Shown piece after piece: positions 1-5,726 of a DNA stretch of 9,960 bases; positions within the stretch are counted from its first letter, which is position 1; each line of letters opens with the position of its first letter. Made by a program: the position numbers and the translations under genes. A model generated the notes under the pieces. The model saw only the letters and a program-made list of their open reading frames with translations. It did no database searches and was not told the origin of the DNA. This DNA is from Bacillota bacterium (GTDB lineage Bacteria > Bacillota > Clostridia > Clostridiales > Clostridiaceae). The stretch covers positions 1 through 9,960 of the forward strand of contig JAEZDX010000024.1 of the NCBI GenBank assembly GCA_023417975.1. Direction: 5' to 3'.

Positions 1-317
1 CCATAGATTTGGACCATGGTACTATAAGCGTAAGAATACCAAAACCCAGCATTAAAAGCATATACGTGGATGAGGAGAAAACTTTATTTGAATCTACTAA
101 AAACGGTTTACTTAGATTCGGTGATATACGACTTACTCCCGAGGAATTCGAGTTTATGATTGTCACAGCCAAAAAAAGCATGCAGAAAAAACTTGAAAAT
201 GAGTCTACATATAATAAGGCCTTATCCAATGCTGAAGAAGCTATGACAGACCTTATGAACTCATTAATCAAATCCTTTGATACTGTAAAGAAGGTTACCG
301 TTAAAATTCAAACATAA
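1..317 (+). CDS. DUF4230-type protein, C-terminal part (5' end outside window)
   Basis: The frame is open to the left edge of the window, so the TTG at 9 is not convincing as a start and the gene probably begins upstream. The visible 100 or so residues open with a beta-type segment (ISVRIPKPSIKSIYVDEE). A long charged, probably helical stretch follows (roughly from EEFEFMIVTAKKSMQKKLEN to EEAMTDLMNSLIKSFD), then a closing strand (KKVTVKIQT). This order, with 'V.LP.P.I....D', a KNGL turn, an amphipathic helix with regularly spaced Lys/Glu, and a final short V.I strand, is what I associate with the C-terminal half of DUF4230 proteins. Those usually carry one N-terminal membrane anchor and have no known function. 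No enzyme motif is visible. The next gene starts 82 bases downstream with its own strong RBS, and I see no clear terminator between them. The family call is from memory of the pattern, not a search. Confidence 0.65.
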   Translation, partial: IDLDHGTISVRIPKPSIKSIYVDEEKTLFESTKNGLLRFGDIRLTPEEFEFMIVTAKKSMQKKLENESTYNKALSNAEEAMTDLMNSLIKSFDTVKKVTVKIQT

Positions 318-399
318 TATTTTTATAACATTTTGATAAATTCATTTACACAACAACTACTATTTTATCATATTGTGTATTATACAAGGGGGTGAAAAA

Positions 400-1310
400 A
401 TGGCTTACACAATTGTGCAGAAATTTATTAGTCAAAACAGATCAGGAAAAACACTGAACGCAAAAGGTACTGTTCTTCATGAAACAGCCACTCCCGGCGC
501 TTCAGATGAAAATGAATTCAACTATTTCAACAGTGGCTATAGGGGTGCTTCAGCGCATGCTTTTGTAGACTATGACAGTATAACTCAAACAGTTCCTTGG
601 AATGAGCAATCTTGCATGCCGGTCCCACTGCTAATAAAAGTTATATCGGAATTGAATTATGTAACTATACTGATGCCCCAAAATTCAACGAGGTGTGGAA
701 AAGGGCAGTCTGGCTATTTGCATATGTTCATGTGAATATAATAAAAGTCACTACTATTAATAAAGATACTTTAATGTCTCATGCAGAAGTGTCTCAAAAA
801 TGGGGCGAAACAGATCATAACGATCCTATAGCTTACTTTGGACAGTTCGGAAAAACTGTAGATAATTTTAGAAGCGAGGTTCAAGCAGAAATTAACAGAA
901 TGCTTAATGTACCTGAAAACAACGGAGACCCGAAAGTCGTTCAACTTCAGGCAAACCTAAACAGACTGAAAATAACGGACTACGAAAGTAATGCGTTAGC
1001 TGAGGATGGTCGTCTGGGTCCCAAAACTAAAGCGTCAATAACCAAATTTCAAAGCATTACAGGAATCGCTCAAGACGGAAGTATGGGGCCTATAAGTACA
1101 GGCGTTCTAAACCAAATATTGGCTAAGCCTGTACTTCGCTACGGAGCCCAAGGTTATGCTGTAAGATATGTTCAATTTAGAGTAGGCTCGGCAATTGACG
1201 GTAAATTCGGACCTAATACGAGAAATGCAGTAATAGCCTTTCAGGCTAAAAACGGATTGGCTCAAGATGGTGTTGTTGGTCCAAAAACCTGGGCTAAATT
1301 AATCGGTTAA
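400..1310 (+). pseudogene. N-acetylmuramoyl-L-alanine amidase with two peptidoglycan-binding domains, frameshifted
   Basis: The start is ATG 400, behind the strong RBS AAGGGGGTG at 386-394, rather than ATG 373. The frame from 400 encodes the beginning of an Amidase_2 (type 2, zinc) domain, including LHETATPG with a likely zinc His at about residue 27. It runs correctly to WNEQS near 612 and then goes out of frame. The rest continues in another frame from about 615: HAGPTANKSYIGIELC, then SHAEVSQKWGETDHNDP with the remaining zinc ligands. Two PG_binding_1 repeats follow, at about residues 175-242 and 245-303 (DGRLGPKT, DGKFGPNT, DGVVGPKTW). Restoring one G at about 614-615 turns TTGCAT into TTGGCAT and gives the expected SWHAGP. 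The repaired product would be 303 residues, a normal size for phage-like lysins of the CwlA/XlyA kind that cleave the MurNAc-L-Ala bond. There is no signal peptide, as in prophage endolysins. As written the product stops at 735 without a complete catalytic site. A sequencing error remains possible. Confidence 0.9.
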
Positions 1311-1337
1311 AATAACGGACATTTCCTTTCTCCAGTA

Positions 1338-1377
1338 AAAATACCGGACAAGATCTAAACTTCTTATCCGGTATTTT
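1338..1377. terminator. Bidirectional intrinsic terminator
   Basis: A perfect 11-bp inverted repeat has arms AAAATACCGGA (1338-1348) and TCCGGTATTTT (1367-1377). Past one mismatch a further 4 bp pair (1350-1353 with 1362-1365), leaving a small loop. The A/T ends give a U-rich tail on both strands. It lies 28 bases after the amidase stop and 33 bases from the tcdA stop, so it can serve both convergent genes. Confidence 0.9.
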
Positions 1378-1409
1378 CTTAGAGAAAGTTGTTAATGCCA
1401 AACTTATTG

Positions 1410-2171
1410 CTAATTATTAATTCCTGCTATATCTTTTACAACCTCTCCACCAATTATCATACCTGCCACCGGTGGTACAAAGGATATGCTTCCGGGAATT
1501 TGCCTTCTTATAGTACACTTCTTAGTTCCCCCGGTACACACGCAGCCCTCCTTACAAGTTATAACTTCATCTTCTCTTGGCTTAAGCGGTACTTCTTCAG
1601 AATACACAACTTTCAAGCTGTCTATTCCTCTTTTTCTTAATTCATATCTCATTACTTTACAGAGAGGACATACTTTTGTATCATATATATCTGCTACTCT
1701 AAACTGCGTAGGATCGAGCTTATTGCCGGTACCCATACAACTGATAAGCTTTATATTATGTTCTTTGCACCATAGAACAAGAGCAATTTTTGAAGATACA
1801 GTATCTATTGCATCTATGACGTAATCCGTATCCTCTGTGATTATCTCTCCAATATTATCTTCTTTTACAAAGGTTTCATAAGTAATAACCTGACACTTGG
1901 AGTTTATCTGCAAAACTCTTTCCTTCATTACCTCTACCTTGCTTTTGCTTATAGTTTTATATGTGGCATGAATCTGCCTATTAATATTAGTAAGGCATAT
2001 AGTATCATCGTCAATTAGCACCAATGTACCAACACCGGCTCTTGCCAACGCTTCTACGGCATAACTTCCTACTCCTCCTATGCCAAATACTACAACCTTA
2101 CTGGCTCTTAATTTCTCCAATGCTTCTTTTCCTATCAACAGTTCTGTTCTAGACAGCGAATGCTGAGCCAT
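1410..2171 (-). CDS. tcdA: tRNA threonylcarbamoyladenosine dehydratase (TcdA/CsdL, ThiF/MoeB-like)
   Basis: This 253-residue protein belongs to the E1-like ThiF/MoeB/HesA superfamily, in the TcdA (YgdL/YrvM) branch. TcdA uses ATP to activate the carboxylate of t6A at tRNA position 37 and close it to cyclic t6A. Visible motifs are the nucleotide loop GIGGVGS (residues 30-36), the acidic IDDD (53-56), the conserved NINRQIHA (62-69, with the catalytic-type Arg65), DAIDTVSSK (120-128) and the C-terminal PGSISFVPPVAGMIIGGEVV (226-245). Length matches the family. The start ATG at 2169-2171 follows AAGGAGAG with normal spacing. The gene is monocistronic and faces the amidase across the shared terminator. 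An unusual feature is the cysteine set: CPLC (168-171) and CKEGCVC (206-212), plus C219. ThiF and MoeB proper carry paired CxxC zinc sites, but here the overall sequence and the lack of a sulfur-carrier partner gene favour TcdA. Confidence 0.9.
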   Translation of the reverse strand: MAQHSLSRTELLIGKEALEKLRASKVVVFGIGGVGSYAVEALARAGVGTLVLIDDDTICLTNINRQIHATYKTISKSKVEVMKERVLQINSKCQVITYETFVKEDNIGEIITEDTDYVIDAIDTVSSKIALVLWCKEHNIKLISCMGTGNKLDPTQFRVADIYDTKVCPLCKVMRYELRKRGIDSLKVVYSEEVPLKPREDEVITCKEGCVCTGGTKKCTIRRQIPGSISFVPPVAGMIIGGEVVKDIAGINN

Positions 2172-2487
2172 TTATATCTCTCCTTCATTATGTTATCTGT
2201 ATAAATTATATAGTTGAAATCTGCTTTCATAATTACTCATAATTTACTTTTAAGCTTAATAATCACTGTAGATTTTACTACACTTTCAGATACCATTCAA
2301 GTACGTCATTATTTTCCATAACTCGCTGCACCTCTATATTTATGAAACTAATATTCAATACAATGCAGTATTCTCTTAATATATAATTTTTAACAATTCT
2401 CTTTATAGTTCACATAGCTGTCAAAGGTTACATATTATGAAAACAGGAAAACTATCCCATTTAATTTGTAATTACGAGGTGAGAAAT
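2172..2487. promoter_or_regulatory. Divergent AT-rich spacer with a possible tcdA promoter
   Basis: These 316 bases hold no convincing gene. On the minus strand a perfect TATAAT lies at 2205-2210, 34 bases ahead of the tcdA start, but the hexamer about 16 bp upstream of it (TTATGA) is a poor -35, so the promoter call is weak. On the plus strand TATAAT occurs at 2382-2387 without a clear -35. At 2411-2414 CACA is followed 16 bases later by CATATTATG (2431-2439), which loosely resembles a late-sporulation sigma-K promoter. The RBS of the next gene, GAGGTG, lies at 2476-2481. I see no riboswitch, repeat array or RNA gene. Confidence 0.35.
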
Positions 2488-3351
2488 ATGGCAATTCTCT
2501 ATTTACAAGCTGTACAAAATACTTTTGTATCCAAATTATATCCTGAAAAAAATTATAGCTCTTTTCGTACGCTTTTTACCGGCAAAAGCTCTAATCCCAA
2601 AAGCTTATGCAGAAGCTTATTTCAATTTGACACAAAATTGATACCGTCTTGCGCTAATATATATAGTGCCACACTTAGACTATTTATATATAGAAATGAC
2701 TTTGCTTCCATTTTGAAACCAACATCGGTACATTACTTATCAGCTTCTTTTGATGAAAAAACCGCAACCTACTCCAATCAACCACCTTTTGAAAAAGAAG
2801 CCGAGAGTATTGTTAATATTACAGATGAAAAAAACACAGTTATCTCTTGGAATATAACCAGTTTGGTAAATAAATGGCGCAAAGATATTATTCCCAACTA
2901 CGGATTGATATTGACAGGTCTTGACTGCAGATGCTCACTGACAGGTTTCTTTAGCAGCAGATTTGTTGGAGAAAAGCTTCAGCCTGTTATTAAAGTCGAA
3001 TACTCTACAAATGATAATATAATACAATATCCTGCAGAAGAGGTAGTAACCGGAGATGAGTGGAATTATACCAAATCCATTTCCCTTGGAAGCCGAACAG
3101 GTACCTATGGAATAACAAATATAGGCATCTCAAATAGTGCATATGTAAAATTGCAGCTTAGTCCCGATGATATGAGCTGGCAAGATGATCACCCTACGTA
3201 CATGTCTATTAATGAATTTTCTCCCTCTGATAATGCTGTTTTAACTACAAACGGATTTATGCGTTATGCAAGAGCAGCTTATAAATCTATTGAGCTCGGG
3301 CATCCGGCTGAGCTGGTTATTTATGCATCTGCTTCTCCTCAATGCAATTGA
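2488..3351 (+). CDS. DNRLRE-type domain protein with C-terminal DUF6385-like domain
   Basis: The product has 287 residues and no enzyme signature. ATG 2488 is chosen because GAGGTG lies 6 bases upstream and the domain begins right after it. An earlier in-frame ATG at 2437 has only a weak RBS. Residues 1-172 have the layout of a DNRLRE/CBM96-like beta-sandwich: an N-terminal strand with a tyrosine/proline turn (KLYPEKNYSSF), the SLFQFDTKLIP core strand, the ATLRLFIYRND strand, a W-N-I-T-SLVNKW segment and a final GEKLQPVIKVEY. Residues about 190-282 form a second all-beta domain (NIGISNSAYVKLQLSPDD, ending ELVIYASASP) that matches the neighbouring convergent protein. DNRLRE domains are normally found in secreted or surface proteins and bind polymer or act structurally, but no signal peptide or anchor is present here. 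The protein may therefore stay inside, leave by a non-classical route, or be assembled on the spore from the mother cell. Function is unknown. Confidence 0.75.
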   Translation: MAILYLQAVQNTFVSKLYPEKNYSSFRTLFTGKSSNPKSLCRSLFQFDTKLIPSCANIYSATLRLFIYRNDFASILKPTSVHYLSASFDEKTATYSNQPPFEKEAESIVNITDEKNTVISWNITSLVNKWRKDIIPNYGLILTGLDCRCSLTGFFSSRFVGEKLQPVIKVEYSTNDNIIQYPAEEVVTGDEWNYTKSISLGSRTGTYGITNIGISNSAYVKLQLSPDDMSWQDDHPTYMSINEFSPSDNAVLTTNGFMRYARAAYKSIELGHPAELVIYASASPQCN

Positions 3352-3354
3352 GAC

Positions 3355-3401
3355 ATTTAAATAATCCCATAACATTTTATATGTTATGGGATTATTTAAA
3401 T
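3355..3401. terminator. Long palindrome, probable bidirectional terminator
   Basis: Arms at 3355-3375 and 3381-3401 are perfectly complementary over 21 bp, around a 5-base TTTAT loop. The stem core is CCCATAAC/GTTATGGG, flanked by AT-rich ends. It sits 3 bases after the DNRLRE-type gene stop and 13 bases before the stop of the facing gene, the expected place for a shared terminator. A proper U-run after the stem is lacking on both strands, so the AT-rich outer stem itself would have to supply it. Confidence 0.8.
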
Positions 3402-3414
3402 AAAGAATTAATGC

Positions 3415-3852
3415 TTATATGCTTGCTTGAACAGTTATCTCCAAGGTTCCATTGCTTACACCCGCAGCTTTATAACCTAAATGTGTATACTTTGCAAAAA
3501 TCATAGGTACTAATGCTTTTAACTCTCCAGGTTGAACAACTATTTCTATGCCGTCATCCACATATACTAAATTATTGGGACTTATCTGCAGCTTTACTAC
3601 AGCATCAGCAGTGCCGGTGTTAGTTACAAAAAATGTCACTAAAGATTGCTGTGAAGTATTTATTGCTTCAGTATATTGAAATTTCGATGTAGTTTCAACA
3701 TTATATGATAACTCTGTAAATCGCCTGCCTACAAGATTTACATTGCTTGCTACTGCCGGCGGTGTATGAGATTTTATCCATTCAAAAATTTCCTCAGTCA
3801 ATTCAATTAACTCCGAATCTTTTGTGTATATATAGGTCTTAGTAGTCAGCAT
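3415..3852 (-). CDS. Small DUF6385-like domain protein
   Basis: This 145-residue protein starts at ATG 3850-3852 behind a clear AAGGAGAG. Residues 1-55 hold a hydrophilic N-terminal part with a short amphipathic segment (SELIELTEEIFEWIKSHTPP). Residues about 57-143 form an all-beta domain, with TFFVTNTGTADAVVKLQISP, then NNLVYVDDG, a PGELKALVP turn and a final GTLEITVQA strand. The core aligns by eye with residues 205-282 of the convergent gene product: VKLQISPNNLVYVDDG here against VKLQLSPDDMSWQDDH there. I associate this type with DUF6385, whose function is unknown. There is no signal peptide, membrane segment or catalytic motif. It follows the wbpEDB operon in the same direction but has a 182-base gap and its own RBS, so it may be transcribed by read-through or from its own unseen promoter. 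Confidence 0.7.
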   Translation of the reverse strand: MLTTKTYIYTKDSELIELTEEIFEWIKSHTPPAVASNVNLVGRRFTELSYNVETTSKFQYTEAINTSQQSLVTFFVTNTGTADAVVKLQISPNNLVYVDDGIEIVVQPGELKALVPMIFAKYTHLGYKAAGVSNGTLEITVQASI

Positions 3853-3957
3853 ATTAATCTCTCCTTAAAACGGTACATATTACTAATTACTATAATAAAA
3901 GTGAGTTTCCCATTCTCTCTTCCGACTCGTAAATTATTACTACATCTTAATTTAGAT

Positions 3958-4032
3958 TCATCTCCGGTATTTTCTAGCAATTCCCTTTATATATAGTATG
4001 TTTAAACATCTCGAGTGTTCCATTAAATGCAT
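3958..4032 (-). pseudogene. 24-codon frame coupled to wbpB, likely 5' remnant of a lost gene
   Basis: An AAGGAG at 4038-4043, lying in the last codons of wbpB, is followed after the wbpB stop by ATG 4030-4032 (TGACAATG, two bases between stop and start). This is a textbook coupled start. The frame runs only 24 codons, ending ILYIKGIARKYRR, and stops with TGA at 3958-3960. The N-terminal pattern with NILYI resembles the first beta-strand of many GT-B glycosyltransferases, which would fit an enzyme following wbpB. After the stop, all three frames on this strand are rich in stops, so a simple frameshift does not extend it. A genuine small peptide cannot be excluded. The glycosyltransferase origin is inference. 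Confidence 0.4.
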
Positions 4033-4034
4033 TG

Positions 4035-5132
4035 TCACTCCTTCAATTGTTTCATATCTACTGTAGAAAAATCGTTTAACGGCAAGTTTACGGTCTGTCC
4101 AATCAATCTGGATTTGTAAGCTGCCAGCACAATATAAACCGATTTTCTTCCTTCTTCTCCATTTATGAGAGGCTCCCTGTTGCAATTCACTGCATTTATC
4201 ATATCTTTAAATAAAGCTGTATGACCGAAGCCGTATACCGAATCTATATCCTCACGAACCTGTTTTGCTATATTTTCTTCATTTTCCGCATTATCTTTAA
4301 ATCTCCACAGCTCAATATTGTTATTTGCAATTCCTCCAATTGAAACTGTTCCCTTTTCTCCGAAAATATCTAAGGTTTCCTTAAGATTTTCAGGAAATAC
4401 ACAGGCGCTTCCCTCAATTATTCCTATGGCTCTATTTTTAAATTTGACTACAACTGCGCCGAAGTCCTCTCCTTCTATATTCCTTAGAAAAGTTCCACAC
4501 TGCGCATATACTTTCTCAGGCTCACCACCAAGCATCCACTGAAGAAGATCTATGTTATGGATACATTGATTCATAAGAGTTCCGCCGTCTAGCTGCCAGG
4601 TTCCTCTCCACTCAGCTTGATTATAATAACTCATACTCCTATTCCAAAGTATTCTTGCCGTTCCATTTATCAATGTTCCAAACCTATCCTTTTCGACTGC
4701 CTCTCTTAACTTTCGTACAGCAGGATTAAATCTATTCTGATGACAGACACACAATTTTACATTATTGGTGCTAGCACAGTTAATCATTTCATCTGCATCT
4801 ATAATTGAAAGGGCCATAGGCTTTTCAACTATAACATGCTTGTTGCAGTTCATGCAGTAAATTGCTATTTCTGCATGATATCCGCTTTCATCTGCTATAG
4901 TTACAATGTCAATATCCATTTCGCTGAGCATCTTTTTGTAGTCGGTATATACCGATGGTCCTTGTGTCACTCCCATTTTATTCTTATATTGATCTGATGT
5001 TGCAATAGCCCTGTCTTTAACAATATCGCATACTGCTGTAAGCTCTGCTTCCTTACTATTGTTAATTATACCTTCCATATGCTTTATAGATATTCGTCCG
5101 CAGCCAATTATTGCAAACTTGTATTTATACAT
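4035..5132 (-). CDS. wbpB: UDP-N-acetylglucosaminuronate 3-dehydrogenase (Gfo/Idh/MocA, WbpB/WlbA type)
   Basis: The product has 365 residues. ATG 5130-5132 is chosen over upstream in-frame ATGs because AGGAGGAG lies just ahead and FAIIGCGRIS follows directly, as in the family. The N-terminal Rossmann fold carries GCGRIS (10-15), and EKPMA (103-107) is the Gfo/Idh/MocA signature with the catalytic-type Lys104. The C-terminal domain has LDGGTLMNQCIHNIDLLQWM with His192 and Asp195, then ETLDIFGEKGTVSIGGIA and ELWRF, features typical of WlbA/WbpB. These NAD enzymes oxidise C3 of UDP-GlcNAcA to the 3-keto sugar that the aminotransferase then uses. In characterised relatives the cofactor is recycled with 2-oxoglutarate. 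The start overlaps the end of wbpD by 8 bp (ATGTATAA), implying translational coupling. Its position beside wbpD and wbpE is the main support for the specific substrate; the broad family is certain. Confidence 0.87.
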   Translation of the reverse strand: MYKYKFAIIGCGRISIKHMEGIINNSKEAELTAVCDIVKDRAIATSDQYKNKMGVTQGPSVYTDYKKMLSEMDIDIVTIADESGYHAEIAIYCMNCNKHVIVEKPMALSIIDADEMINCASTNNVKLCVCHQNRFNPAVRKLREAVEKDRFGTLINGTARILWNRSMSYYNQAEWRGTWQLDGGTLMNQCIHNIDLLQWMLGGEPEKVYAQCGTFLRNIEGEDFGAVVVKFKNRAIGIIEGSACVFPENLKETLDIFGEKGTVSIGGIANNNIELWRFKDNAENEENIAKQVREDIDSVYGFGHTALFKDMINAVNCNREPLINGEEGRKSVYIVLAAYKSRLIGQTVNLPLNDFSTVDMKQLKE

Positions 5133-5715
5133 TATTCTCCTCCTGTACCACTCCGTCATCATTTTTAATGTATTTCTTTCCGCATCTATTGCATACACTC
5201 TCTCCTTCTTCATTGAAAATCAATCTTTCACAGCATTGACACACGTACCCCTTAAGCCTTGCTGGATTTCCTACCACAAGTCCATAATCCGGAATATCTC
5301 TTGTGACCACTGCTCCTGCTGCTACAAAAGCATACTTTCCTACATTATGTCCGCATACTATAGTAGCATTTGCTCCTATACTTGCACCTTTTGCTATAAT
5401 TGTCTTTCTGAATTCTGACTTTCTTTCTATAAAACTTCTTGGATTTATAACGTTTGTAAAAACGCAAGACGGTCCTAGGAATACATCATCCTCGCAAATA
5501 ACTCCGCTATATACCGAAACATTATTTTGAACCTTCACTCTATTTCCCAATTGAACTCCGCCAGCTATAACAACATTCTGACCAATAATGCAATTGCGGC
5601 CTATGACAGAGTTCTTCATTATATGCGAGAAGTGCCATATCTTTGTACCTTCTCCTATGAATACAGGCTCATCAACATAACTGGATTCGTGTATAAAATA
5701 CTTTAAATTTTCCAT
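5125..5715 (-). CDS. wbpD: UDP-2-acetamido-3-amino-2,3-dideoxyglucuronate N-acetyltransferase (WbpD/WlbB type)
   Basis: This 196-residue left-handed beta-helix acyltransferase transfers acetyl from acetyl-CoA to the 3-amino group of the sugar made by WbpE. Hexapeptide repeats run from about residue 12 to 150: VFIGEGTKIWHFSHIM, VIGRNCIIGQNVVIAGGVQL, VKVQNNVSVYSGV, then FLGPSCVFTNVINPRS and IIAKGASIGANATIVCGHNV. The family end, GAVVTRDIPDYGLVVGNPAR, is present. The tail has two CxxC pairs (C159/C162 and C175/C178), a small zinc-ribbon-like knuckle also seen in WbpD-type enzymes. ATG 5713-5715 is preferred; a TTG three bases upstream is an alternative. The RBS AGGAG overlaps the wbpE stop codon, and the gene starts 11 bases after it. 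The downstream wbpB start lies inside this gene's last codons. Confidence 0.9.
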   Translation of the reverse strand: MENLKYFIHESSYVDEPVFIGEGTKIWHFSHIMKNSVIGRNCIIGQNVVIAGGVQLGNRVKVQNNVSVYSGVICEDDVFLGPSCVFTNVINPRSFIERKSEFRKTIIAKGASIGANATIVCGHNVGKYAFVAAGAVVTRDIPDYGLVVGNPARLKGYVCQCCERLIFNEEGESVCNRCGKKYIKNDDGVVQEENNV

Positions 5716-5726
5716 CAATTAAACTC

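Noticed and set aside
600..625. Programmed -1 frameshifting in the amidase gene.
   Set aside because: There is no slippery heptamer at the junction, and a single G insertion restores the conserved Trp codon exactly, so a deletion is the better explanation.
1389..1824. Open frames on the plus strand across tcdA.
   Set aside because: They lack ribosome binding sites and recognisable domains and lie opposite a well-conserved gene, so they are antisense shadows.
2357..2372. Short inverted repeat AATAC/GTATT in the spacer.
   Set aside because: Five AT-rich pairs are expected by chance in this DNA.
3963..3975. The 13-mer TCCGGTATTTTCT also occurs at 1367-1379, the right arm of the amidase/tcdA terminator.
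   Set aside because: No matching left arm exists near 3963, so no hairpin can form there. The sequence lies inside the short 24-codon frame and is most simply chance or an untraceable relic.
3998..4009. Palindrome ATGTTTAAACAT.
   Set aside because: It is only 12 bp, AT-rich, inside the short frame behind wbpB, and has no second copy that would suggest an operator.
5133..5213. Longer N-terminus for wbpB starting at ATG 5213.
   Set aside because: The extension falls inside wbpD coding sequence and has no family similarity; the strong RBS and the family's N-terminus both point to ATG 5130-5132.
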